DNA of 64,000 bases, from NCBI RefSeq assembly GCF_026151335.1, contig NZ_JAMQPP010000012.1. The stretch is one strand, 5' to 3'. Both the position numbers and the translations under genes were made by a program. This document shows, piece after piece, positions 33,496 to 41,930 of this stretch; position 1 is the stretch's first letter, and each line of letters starts with the position of its first letter. Source of the stretch: Leptospira_A soteropolitanensis. GTDB lineage: Bacteria; Spirochaetota; Leptospiria; Leptospirales; Leptospiraceae. The notes beneath the pieces were generated by a model that saw nothing but the letters and a program-made list of their open reading frames with translations, was not told the origin of the DNA and did no database searches.

Positions 33496-35397
33496 ATGAT
33501 CCCAAATTACGAAAATCTCTACCAAGCATTGGCCCATGTCGCAGAAACTCTCCCTAAAAAAGTTTCCTTTCGGAAGAGAAAATCGGCCACAGAATTCCCT
33601 GGGATCAGTTTTGAGGATTTGAAACTGTTTGTCGACCACTTGACTTTGGGTTTTATCGATTTGGGAGTTGAGGTAGGGGATCGAATCGGTTTTTTTTGTG
33701 ATGCCAGTGTCAATTGGCTAAGAACTGATCTTTCCATTCTTACGTCTGGAGCAGTTGTGGTTCCTCGGGGAACCGATATAGTTCGAGAAGAAATCCTCTA
33801 TATTCTAAACCATTCTGAAGCAAAATACTTGGTAGTTCAAAAACCAAAAGATAAAAAGCGCATTGATGATTTGTTAGGTGATCTACCTCATTTAAAACAA
33901 ACTTTTATATTAGAAACTGACCAAGGTGATTTATATACGGGGGAGAATTCAATACTTTCGATTGCCGAGCGAGGAAAAGAAAGATGGAATCAAGATGGTA
34001 AAAAGTCTTTAGAAACAAGAATGAGTCAAACTGATCCTGATGCACTTGCCACTCTCATTTACACTTCAGGAACTACAGGAAATCCTAAAGGTGTGATGTT
34101 GTCCCAAAAAGGATGGATCACTGCCATTAGAAATACCATTTCTCGATTGGATATGAATGCCAATGACAACGCCGTTAGTTTACTTCCTCCTTGGCATGCA
34201 TTTGAAAGAGCCATTGAATATGCTGGAATTTTTCTCGGGATTGATTTTTTAGTTTCGAATATGTCATCCTTAAAAGATGACCTTCGTGATTTTCGTCCTA
34301 CAATATTTCCCTCTGTTCCACGCATTTGGGAATCAGTTTACAATGGAATCATTTCTAAAGTTGCTAAAGAAGGTGGGTTTAAAGAAAAACTCTTCCATTT
34401 CTTTTTAAAAGTCGGATCAAAATGGGCACATTATTATGCTATGTGTTTTGGATTCGAATTTGAAATTCGAAAACCAAATATCTTTATTTCTCTTTTAAAA
34501 AGAACCTATGGTTTGTTAGTTTTAACTCTAATTTCACCATTTAAGTTACTCAGTGTGAAAATTTTCTCTGCCATTCATAAAGCACTAGGTGGAAAAATTA
34601 GAATTTGTATTTCTGCTGGTTCTGCGTTGCCAAGTGTAGTTGATGAATTTTTATCTGCGATTGGCTTAAAAGTTTTAGAAGGATACGGGATGACAGAAAC
34701 ATCTGCAGTAGTTTCCATCCGGTCAAATTCGAAACCAACCAAAGGTACTGTTGGAGTTCCAATTGATGGCTATCAAATTCGATTGAAAGATGATATGGGG
34801 AAAACCGTAACGAAAGCTGGTGCAAAAGGAACCCTTTGGATCAAATCAAAACAAATTTTGAAAGGTTATTATAAACGTCCTGAACTGAATCAAGTTGTCT
34901 TTGATACAGATGGTTTTTTTGATACTGGGGACCTTATGTATATTTCTCATCGAAATGAATTGATTTTTGCAGGTAGGTCCAAAGATACAATTGCGCTGAT
35001 CGGTGGAGAAAATGTAGAGCCGATCCCAATCGAAGACAAACTTCTTACATCTGCATTCATTGACCAAGTAATGGTTGTGGGTCATGATAAAAAAACACTT
35101 GGTGCCCTGATCGTGCCTAACTTCGAAGCAGTTGAAGCAAAAATTCCAGGAATTTCCAAGGAAAAAGCAGGGGAATGGAATCTCCATCCCAAGGTTCGCG
35201 AATTATACCGAGCCGAAATAGCACGCATTATTTCACGCGAAAACGGATTCAAAGGATTCGAGATGATACCAGCTAATAATTTTTATGTGGTTCCTCGCCC
35301 CTTTGATCCCGATCTCGAAATGACACGAACTTTAAAAATGAAGAGAAATGTCATTTCGGATGTATTCTCAAAACAAATTGAAGGAATTTACCAATGA
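33496..35397 (+). CDS. Long-chain acyl-CoA synthetase (AMP-forming)
   Basis: A 633-residue AMP-binding enzyme. Hallmarks: the phosphate loop TLIYTSGTTGNPKGVMLSQ near residue 180, the A5 motif GYGMTETSA near residue 395, FDTGDL near 475 and the hinge region after it. It activates fatty acids with ATP and CoA, at the membrane or in the cytoplasm. A possible amphipathic insertion at about 285-355 is typical of long-chain (FadD15-like) members. The start was placed at 33496, where homologues begin (MIPNYENLYQAL). Its stop overlaps the next start (ATGA), making it the first gene of a four-gene fatty-acid operon. Confidence 0.93.
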   Translation: MIPNYENLYQALAHVAETLPKKVSFRKRKSATEFPGISFEDLKLFVDHLTLGFIDLGVEVGDRIGFFCDASVNWLRTDLSILTSGAVVVPRGTDIVREEILYILNHSEAKYLVVQKPKDKKRIDDLLGDLPHLKQTFILETDQGDLYTGENSILSIAERGKERWNQDGKKSLETRMSQTDPDALATLIYTSGTTGNPKGVMLSQKGWITAIRNTISRLDMNANDNAVSLLPPWHAFERAIEYAGIFLGIDFLVSNMSSLKDDLRDFRPTIFPSVPRIWESVYNGIISKVAKEGGFKEKLFHFFLKVGSKWAHYYAMCFGFEFEIRKPNIFISLLKRTYGLLVLTLISPFKLLSVKIFSAIHKALGGKIRICISAGSALPSVVDEFLSAIGLKVLEGYGMTETSAVVSIRSNSKPTKGTVGVPIDGYQIRLKDDMGKTVTKAGAKGTLWIKSKQILKGYYKRPELNQVVFDTDGFFDTGDLMYISHRNELIFAGRSKDTIALIGGENVEPIPIEDKLLTSAFIDQVMVVGHDKKTLGALIVPNFEAVEAKIPGISKEKAGEWNLHPKVRELYRAEIARIISRENGFKGFEMIPANNFYVVPRPFDPDLEMTRTLKMKRNVISDVFSKQIEGIYQ

Positions 35398-36968
35398 TAC
35401 ACCCAAAACTGAATCCATATCTGAATGAAGAGGAAAGAAGTTTTTACAATACCGTTTTCCAATTCTCTGAAGAAAAAGTTTTCCCTTCTGCAGAGGAAAG
35501 AGATGAAAAAGAAATTTGGTCAAACGAATTATGGAAGGAGTTTAGTAAAGCTGGTTTAACTGGACTTACGATTCCCTCTGAATATGGCGGCGAAGGTGCC
35601 AGTTGTTTATTATGTTCGATTGCTACCGATGCATTCGCATCCGGTTCGTTAGATGGCGGAATGGGGCTTTCTTGGGTTGCCCATCTAGTAATAGGTACAA
35701 TGCCAATTATTTTTCAGGGAACAAGTGAACAAAAATCAAAATACCTTCCGAAACTTGCTACCGGAGAATGGATGGCTGGATTTGCCTTAACAGAACCTGC
35801 TTCTGGTTCTGATGCGGCTTCTCTTTTAACCAAAGCAGAAGAAGTTGATGGCGGTTGGAAATTGAATGGAACGAAAATGTACATCACCAATGGTCCCGTA
35901 GGACAAGTGTTTGTGGTCATGGCTAGAACTTCAGAAAAAGGAAGAGGGCCTATGGGAATTTCAGCTTTCATTGTAGAAAGTAATACTCCTGGGTTTAAAG
36001 TGAGTAAGGTTCTGAAAAAATTAGGACACCATACTTCAATGACCGCTGAACTTGTATTTGAGGATATGTTCATTCCTAAAGAAAATCTTCTTGGCCCTTT
36101 AAATACTGGGTTTATGAGAATCGGTAAAGAGACTTTGGAATGGGAAAGAACTGTCTTTGTGGCTGGTCTTGCAGGAGCAATGGAGTTTTGTTTTCGGAAA
36201 GGACTTCGTTATGCGAACGAAAGAGTTCAGTTTGGAAAACCGATTTCTAGTTTTTATGGAATGCGAGATATTTTAGTTCGTAACTGGGTCTACATTCAGG
36301 CAGCAAGGAGATTGATTTATTGGGTAGCAGAACGAAAAGATAGAGGAGTTCCTTCTCCTTTGGAAAGCAGTTTGGGAAAACTCATCACATCCGAAATTGC
36401 AGAGGATGTGGCAAGGGACTCTGTACAATTGTTTGGTGGCTATGGATATATGAAAGAATATTCCGTAGAACGTTTTTATAGAGATGTCAAGTTAGGAACC
36501 ATTGGCGGTGGAACTAGTGAAATTCAACGGTCTATTATTTCTTCTTTATATTCGGGGAAAGAAAAATTCCAAAAAGAATTTGCTAGATTGGAAAAGGAGT
36601 CAAATCTAACAGACAAAATACAGAATGTACTTTTTGACATAATAATTGTTATGGATGCAGAACCAAATCGCAAAAAACAACAATCAATCGAATTTGCTTT
36701 TGCTGATGTTTTGTCCATTTTTGTAATTCTTTCTCTTTCTGAAATTGATACACATAAATCTACAGAACACTATTCTTTAGAGGAAAAATTAGTGGATCGA
36801 AACTTACTTTCGTATTATCTTATTGGGAAATATCTTATGTCCTTCAGTAGACTATCAAACTATGTTCCTTCGGAGCTGACTCAATTGTGGAATCATTATT
36901 CACAATTAGGGAAAACGATTGAAGATACTGTGCATGGACGATTTCAATCTTTGCAGGAACTTTTATAA
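35394..36968 (+). CDS. Acyl-CoA dehydrogenase with C-terminal extension
   Basis: A 524-residue flavoprotein. The acyl-CoA dehydrogenase fold spans residues 1-385: FALTEPASGSDAASL and MYITNG for substrate and FAD, LFGGYGYMKEYSVERFYRDVK for the C-terminal signature. The catalytic Glu is expected in the segment around GGGTSEIQ. About 130 extra residues follow with no recognised fold, like the long (VLCAD-type) dehydrogenases. It passes electrons to EtfAB, encoded at 55.7-57.4 kb. It starts in the synthetase stop codon, so the pair is translationally coupled. Confidence 0.92.
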   Translation: MIHPKLNPYLNEEERSFYNTVFQFSEEKVFPSAEERDEKEIWSNELWKEFSKAGLTGLTIPSEYGGEGASCLLCSIATDAFASGSLDGGMGLSWVAHLVIGTMPIIFQGTSEQKSKYLPKLATGEWMAGFALTEPASGSDAASLLTKAEEVDGGWKLNGTKMYITNGPVGQVFVVMARTSEKGRGPMGISAFIVESNTPGFKVSKVLKKLGHHTSMTAELVFEDMFIPKENLLGPLNTGFMRIGKETLEWERTVFVAGLAGAMEFCFRKGLRYANERVQFGKPISSFYGMRDILVRNWVYIQAARRLIYWVAERKDRGVPSPLESSLGKLITSEIAEDVARDSVQLFGGYGYMKEYSVERFYRDVKLGTIGGGTSEIQRSIISSLYSGKEKFQKEFARLEKESNLTDKIQNVLFDIIIVMDAEPNRKKQQSIEFAFADVLSIFVILSLSEIDTHKSTEHYSLEEKLVDRNLLSYYLIGKYLMSFSRLSNYVPSELTQLWNHYSQLGKTIEDTVHGRFQSLQELL

Positions 36969-36971
36969 CCG

Positions 36972-38237
36972 ATGAAAGCCGCTGGCCGAATAGCATTCTT
37001 ATATCTGTTATTCGGCTACGTTTGGATTTATTTTTCGGATTATGCGATTTCACTTATATTTCAATCACCTGATGATATTCGAGAAATCCAAAGTGTGAAA
37101 GGATGGGGTTTTGTTACGGTTTCGGCTCTGATTATCTTTGTGCTTTTAGTGCGAGAACTACGTAGACAAAAACTTGTTTTGCTTGAGAAAATCGAATCAG
37201 ATCAACTTTTCCAAGTGATTTTGGAGCGAATCGAAGATGCAGTAATTGTATTCAATTTGGATACATGGAAAATTGATTTTTTAAGCGAACAAGTTTCTCG
37301 TTTGTTTGATATACCTACAAATGAAATCCTTACCTATCCGGAATTATTAATAGAACGTGTCCATGAAACTGATAGGGAGCGGATGACTCAAATATGGATG
37401 AATCAATTACGAGAAAACCATACCGGTTTATTGTATCGGATTCGTTCCTTAGACGGACAAATTAAGTGGGCCTTGGAGCATAGGCTTTATATTCCAGCGA
37501 GAGAGGGAAGTGCTAACAAAGCTGTAGCAGTCATAACAGATATGACTAGTTATATGGAGAATCAATCCAAACTGGAACGGTCTCTCAGAGAGAACGAAAC
37601 CTTACTTACTGAAGTTCACCATCGAGTCAAAAATAATTTAGCTGTCATCATTTCCTTTTTACAACTTCAAGTATATTCTTCTCCACCAGAAACAGCTGAT
37701 ATTTTGGAACAAAGTATTGTGCGAATTAAGGCGATCGCTCTTGTTCATGAAAAGTTATACAGCAGCAAAAATTTATCGGGTCTTAGTTCAGTCGATTATA
37801 TTACTAGTTTAGTTGAAAATATAAAACTCATGTATATGAGAACTGATATCTCAATTGAATTGGATATACAACAATTGGAATTTAATATTATTGATGCGAT
37901 CCCTATGGGATTAATGATCACTGAGATGCTAACGAATAGTTTTAGGCATGCTTTCGCCAATGGAAAAACTGATGCTTTAATAAAAATTGAATTTATTGTT
38001 ACAGATAAATTCAATTACGAATTAAAATATAGAGATAATGGCGTCGGTTTCCCACCTGGTTTGAATTATCGAAAAGCAGAGTCTATTGGATTATCGGTTA
38101 TTTTTTCATTATGTAGTCAAATGAATGGTCGCGAAGTAGAATGTTCCTCGGCTCCAAACGAAGGAGTATTTTATCACTTTGCTTTTTCACCCAAAAAAGT
38201 TATTCCTAAGGATGATTCAAATGTATCAAAAAGGTAA
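36972..38237 (+). CDS. Sensor histidine kinase (HisKA_2 type) with PAS domain
   Basis: A 421-residue membrane kinase. Two helices (residues about 7-28 and 45-62) flank a very short periplasmic loop. A PAS domain covers about 78-195, then a HisKA_2 dimerisation helix with EVHHRVKNNLAVI (phospho-His 216) and a HATPase domain (N box MITEMLTNSFRHAF, G1 YRDNGVGFPPG). No response regulator is encoded nearby. It starts three bases after the dehydrogenase gene and overlaps the dehydratase gene by 17 bases, so it is embedded in a fatty-acid operon and may sense redox or lipid state. Confidence 0.92.
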   Translation: MKAAGRIAFLYLLFGYVWIYFSDYAISLIFQSPDDIREIQSVKGWGFVTVSALIIFVLLVRELRRQKLVLLEKIESDQLFQVILERIEDAVIVFNLDTWKIDFLSEQVSRLFDIPTNEILTYPELLIERVHETDRERMTQIWMNQLRENHTGLLYRIRSLDGQIKWALEHRLYIPAREGSANKAVAVITDMTSYMENQSKLERSLRENETLLTEVHHRVKNNLAVIISFLQLQVYSSPPETADILEQSIVRIKAIALVHEKLYSSKNLSGLSSVDYITSLVENIKLMYMRTDISIELDIQQLEFNIIDAIPMGLMITEMLTNSFRHAFANGKTDALIKIEFIVTDKFNYELKYRDNGVGFPPGLNYRKAESIGLSVIFSLCSQMNGREVECSSAPNEGVFYHFAFSPKKVIPKDDSNVSKR

Positions 38238-38643
38238 AAGTTTTTTAGAAATCCAAGTCGGTGATTCTGCTTCTTTTACGAAAACCATTACGGAAACAGA
38301 TGTGTATTTATTTGCGGGTATTAGTGGTGATTTTAACCCACTCCATGTAGATGAAGAATATGCAAAGACAACAACTTTTGGAACAAGAATTGCTCATGGA
38401 GGTCTTGCTGCTTCCCTATTAGCACCTGTACTTGGAATGAAACTTCCCGGACTTGGAACTGTTGCTTTAGAAACGACAACAAAGTTTCGTAAGCCTGTTT
38501 ATTTTGGAGATACGATCACTTGTTATGTGGAAGTTGTAGAAAAAGTAGAAAGATTAAAAGCAGTGAAGATGAAAATCATTTGGACAAATCAAAAATCGGA
38601 AGTGGTCAGTAAGGGAGAGACTCTTGTCATTCCTCCCGGCTAA
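38221..38643 (+). CDS. MaoC-like (R)-specific enoyl-CoA hydratase
   Basis: A 140-residue hot-dog-fold protein. The hydratase signature FAGISGDFNPLHVDEEYAKTT with catalytic Asp and His (D-x4-H) is intact, followed by RIAHGGLAASLL. Enzymes of this type hydrate trans-2-enoyl-CoA to (R)-3-hydroxyacyl-CoA. I chose the ATG at 38221, ten bases after AAGGA; two upstream ATGs lie too close. It overlaps the kinase by 17 bases and its last 17 bases overlap the convergent DUF1292-like gene. Confidence 0.92.
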   Translation: MYQKGKSFLEIQVGDSASFTKTITETDVYLFAGISGDFNPLHVDEEYAKTTTFGTRIAHGGLAASLLAPVLGMKLPGLGTVALETTTKFRKPVYFGDTITCYVEVVEKVERLKAVKMKIIWTNQKSEVVSKGETLVIPPG

Positions 38644-38992
38644 GAAATTGGCCTAAAAGACCGATCTCATCTTCTACATATTCTCGGATTTCTTCCAGTT
38701 CATCAACATCCAGAATTTCTTCCAAGATTTCCTCTCCGGTTTCGTCTTGGCTAATTCTCATGACGATATACCCAGGGACATCGGAATCTGGATCGTCCAT
38801 TTCCACATTGACAAATTGGAATTCTTGTTCTGTCGCAGGTAAAAAAACAAGGTAATCATTTCCCATTTGAGAAAATGAATAAAATACCTCCCATTGGTAG
38901 CTATTGCCTCTTTCATCGACAAGATCAATTTCTTCAGTGACTCTGCTCGGAAGAAAATCATCAGCTTGGAATCCTAGATCGTTCATATCCAT
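38627..38992 (-). CDS. Acidic DUF1292-like protein
   Basis: A 121-residue acidic protein (about a quarter Asp/Glu), with the DUF1292 pattern: EEIDLVDERGNSYQWEVFYSF, then YLVFLPA and a C-terminal EEILEEILDVDELEEIREYVE helix. Members are common in Firmicutes and spirochaetes, without known function. The stop of the HNH gene and this start overlap by one base, so the two are cotranscribed; the 3' end runs 17 bases into the convergent dehydratase gene. Confidence 0.75.
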   Translation of the reverse strand: MDMNDLGFQADDFLPSRVTEEIDLVDERGNSYQWEVFYSFSQMGNDYLVFLPATEQEFQFVNVEMDDPDSDVPGYIVMRISQDETGEEILEEILDVDELEEIREYVEDEIGLLGQFLSREE

Positions 38993-39285
38993 TAGGAAAA
39001 GAACTCTTTTTCAAAGGGAAGACTGTGTTTCTTTTTAAAATTACACTCTTTGCAAGCTGGCACTAAATTGGCTTTTACTGACTTGCCACCCCGGATAAGA
39101 GGTATTAGGTGGTCCATTGTTAACTCTTCCACTTTGAATTTTTTTCCGCAGTAGTGGCAAAGTCCAGAAGAACGTTTGTTCTTCCACCACGCACTGTTTT
39201 TGAGATCTTTTGCTTTCCTTCTTTCCCGCGCGATTTCTTCATCTGTCACATCGGAAAAAAATGAATCGGAGGGTGATTCCGTCAT
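38992..39285 (-). CDS. HNH endonuclease-family protein
   Basis: A 97-residue protein with the HNH/zinc-finger nuclease fold: CHYCGKKF first Cys pair, LTMDHLIPLIRGG catalytic His, then NLVPACKECNFKKKH second Cys pair. All metal ligands and the catalytic His are intact. Small stand-alone HNH proteins are widespread; a role in DNA repair, phage defence or a mobile element is possible, but the position beside an acidic DUF1292-like gene suggests a conserved chromosomal pair. Confidence 0.9.
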   Translation of the reverse strand: MTESPSDSFFSDVTDEEIARERRKAKDLKNSAWWKNKRSSGLCHYCGKKFKVEELTMDHLIPLIRGGKSVKANLVPACKECNFKKKHSLPFEKEFFS

Positions 39286-39334
39286 AGTTTAAAAAAATCT
39301 GTTTTTTTCTGTTCGTCAAGAAAAAGATGTAGGA

Positions 39335-40447
39335 ATGGGTAGATTGGTTTATTTGGACAATTTGCGATCCTTTGCACTTTTGCTCGGAATTGTGTTTCAT
39401 GCTGCTATTGTTTATGCATCAGACATTAAATACGCCATTCAGGATGAGAAAAGAAGTGAGATTCTTTCCTATTTTTGTTATTGGATTCATTGTTACCGGA
39501 TGCCCATGTTTTACATGATATCTGGTTTTTTTTCTGCGATGGTATGGACTAAAAAAGGTCGGGCTTTTTATTTAGAGGCTAGGTTCAAACGAGTTTTAAT
39601 TCCAACAATGTTTGGACTTATTTTTCTTGCCCCCATCCAATATTATCTTACCGAACGTATAAATAATCCAGGTTTAGACTTTCTGCCTTTTTTGGAATTT
39701 TTTTTCACAAAGGATCATTTCCAACATTCTCATATTTGGTTTCTTGTGGATTTGTTTTTTTTTAGTATCCTTTATTCTCTGATTCCTAAAGCTATTTTTA
39801 CTGCAAAAATTTGGAATCATATACCGAAAGGTATTTTCCGGTATATAACTCTTGTTATTTTTTGTTTTCTATTTGTATATCTTTTTCATACACAAATTCC
39901 GAAAGGAGAATCCTATTATGGTGTTTTTAAACTTACTTTCGTATTTCAGTTTTCCTTTTTTTTAGCAGGAGTGTTTTGTTTTCATTGGCAGAATATTCTT
40001 TTTCCCAAAAATAATTCGACCGTTAAGATAATCGCCATATTAGTTTGGGCTATCCTTGTGTTTTTGATTTTTAAAGAATTAGAAATTGATGATCCACTTT
40101 GGATTAATTTTCAATATGCCAATCTTTGGAATAGAACCTTACATATATTTTTATGGGTGATAGCTCCCTTTTTATGGACAAGTTTTCTAGTATATATTTT
40201 TCAAACTTTTGGAAATAAAGACGGAAGGTTAGGGTTTTACTTGATAGAGGCTAGTCTTCCGATTTATTTGCTCCACCATCCTATGTCTTTAGTGTATGCT
40301 TATTGGGTAAGAGAGATGCCGTGGGGAATATGGGTAAAATTTATTTCCCATATTCTTGTGGTATTAGGTGTTAGCTTTTTCTTTTATGAATTTTTAATCC
40401 GAAAGATGAAACCTCTTCGGTTTCTCTTCGGATTAAAGAGTAAATAA
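39335..40447 (+). CDS. Membrane acyltransferase (acyltransferase family 3)
   Basis: A 370-residue protein with about ten hydrophobic helices. The N terminus LVYLDNLRSFALLLGIVFHAA, containing the catalytic His of the family, and MPMFYMISGFFSAM are diagnostic for acyltransferase-3 proteins, which O-acylate surface sugars, glucans or lipids at the inner membrane. Closest in look to the OpgC/glucan-succinyl branch. Substrate unknown. It stands alone, convergent with the amine oxidase gene two bases away. Confidence 0.9.
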   Translation: MGRLVYLDNLRSFALLLGIVFHAAIVYASDIKYAIQDEKRSEILSYFCYWIHCYRMPMFYMISGFFSAMVWTKKGRAFYLEARFKRVLIPTMFGLIFLAPIQYYLTERINNPGLDFLPFLEFFFTKDHFQHSHIWFLVDLFFFSILYSLIPKAIFTAKIWNHIPKGIFRYITLVIFCFLFVYLFHTQIPKGESYYGVFKLTFVFQFSFFLAGVFCFHWQNILFPKNNSTVKIIAILVWAILVFLIFKELEIDDPLWINFQYANLWNRTLHIFLWVIAPFLWTSFLVYIFQTFGNKDGRLGFYLIEASLPIYLLHHPMSLVYAYWVREMPWGIWVKFISHILVVLGVSFFFYEFLIRKMKPLRFLFGLKSK

Positions 40448-40449
40448 GT

Positions 40450-41826
40450 TTATGTTTTGCTAACGGCTTGGATGGCAGAGGCAACGGCAGAATCCATACT
40501 ACCTGTATGAAACGCTAAATGTTCTCCAGCAAAAAAAACTCTTTCAAAAGGCTCTGCCCAGACATCTTTTATACCAAAACTTCCAGGAGGAAACAAGGAA
40601 ACAAATCCTGACCTTCCAGTGGTTTTCTGGAAACTATGAAAGAAAAATGGGGACTCTAAGACTAACTCCATGTCTCCCAATTCTTCCAAAGAAGATGTCA
40701 TCAAATTCTTTTTCTGACGATCACTTCCCTTTTCAAATAAAGAGGCGCGATCTCCAGTGGAAATGGAGGTAATGGCTGTTATGTTTGGACCAATGGCAGC
40801 TTCGGAAACATAAAAAGTTTCCGCCGCGGTGTTGGTTGACAGAAAGAAATTTGAAAGAGATAATTTTGGTTTCACAAAACTTAAGTTTTTTGAAATTTTC
40901 CCCGTCTGCATCCGTAATCCAGAGTATATTAAATCTTTTGGAAGTCCAGGTGTCCATTTGATATCAAGAACTGCTGCAGCAGGAAGCGCACAAACAATCA
41001 AACTACCTTTTAAGGTTCTTCCAGAGGACAAATCTACTGTGACCTGATTTTTTTGTTGTGAAACTTTAGTAACTGTTTCGCCTAAAAGAATATCCTGGTT
41101 TTTTAAGAGATTTGCTAGTTCTTTAATAATTCTTTCTGCTCCTCCTCTTACTTGAAATTTCGGTTTCAACGCTGATTGTAACGCGGAAAGATCATCTAAT
41201 ACTGATTCGCTGGAAATTTGATTTAGGTCAGCACCAAGAATCACTCGGTAGAGATCGTTCATGGAACGAATTTCTTCCTCTGTTAATCCTTGGTATCTTG
41301 CATAAGAAGAAAAATTGATTTTGTCTAAACCTTGTTTTTGCGTACTGCCTAAAGACTTATGGAGATCGATAACTTTATCTAAAGTTTCTATTGAGCTTTT
41401 CGATATTTTTAATAAATCGCTATTTGATTTTTGTATCGAAAAACGATCTGAAATATTGGTGGTTACCAAATCCAAGTTTAGTTGTTTTACCAAACTTTTA
41501 ATATCAGATTGGCCGTCGCCAATCCACTCACCACCTAGATCTTGTATGATTCCTAGGTCTGGATTTTCATAAGTAGCGATGCGACCACCCAATCTATCGC
41601 CGCGCTCAATGATGGTAACATCATATCCCGTTTGTTTTAATAAATAGGCTGAATAGAGTCCCGAAAGGCCTCCACCTAAAACAATAGCTTTTTTCCCGGC
41701 ACTAGACTTGGGTTTGGTTTCAGCGATCGTAGTGGTTGTGGTTTGTCCAAATGACTTTTTAGGGAGGATCAAACCTGCTCCCAAGGTAACAGCACTTATC
41801 TTTTGTAGGAAACGTTTTCGATTCAT
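40450..41826 (-). CDS. Flavin monoamine oxidase-like protein, exported
   Basis: A 458-residue FAD-dependent amine oxidase. After an N-terminal MNRKRFLQKISAVTLGAGLI region (a Tat-like signal without the double-Arg core in full), the dinucleotide-binding motif VLGGGLSGLYSAYLLKQ lies near residue 50, with ERGDRLGGRI and GGEWIG. The FAD C-terminal segment FFAGEHLAFHTGSMDSAVAS is present. The family deaminates amines or amino acids with O2. An extracytoplasmic location is inferred from the signal. The substrate is not predictable. Confidence 0.87.
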   Translation of the reverse strand: MNRKRFLQKISAVTLGAGLILPKKSFGQTTTTTIAETKPKSSAGKKAIVLGGGLSGLYSAYLLKQTGYDVTIIERGDRLGGRIATYENPDLGIIQDLGGEWIGDGQSDIKSLVKQLNLDLVTTNISDRFSIQKSNSDLLKISKSSIETLDKVIDLHKSLGSTQKQGLDKINFSSYARYQGLTEEEIRSMNDLYRVILGADLNQISSESVLDDLSALQSALKPKFQVRGGAERIIKELANLLKNQDILLGETVTKVSQQKNQVTVDLSSGRTLKGSLIVCALPAAAVLDIKWTPGLPKDLIYSGLRMQTGKISKNLSFVKPKLSLSNFFLSTNTAAETFYVSEAAIGPNITAITSISTGDRASLFEKGSDRQKKNLMTSSLEELGDMELVLESPFFFHSFQKTTGRSGFVSLFPPGSFGIKDVWAEPFERVFFAGEHLAFHTGSMDSAVASAIQAVSKT

Positions 41827-41930
41827 AGAACTTTCCCCAATTTTAACAATGGAAACAAAAAAGGCTAGAAAAATTAGAAAAATACAATCTGATTACTTTG
41901 TCTTTTTAAGCGAATTGGAGATTGCGACCT

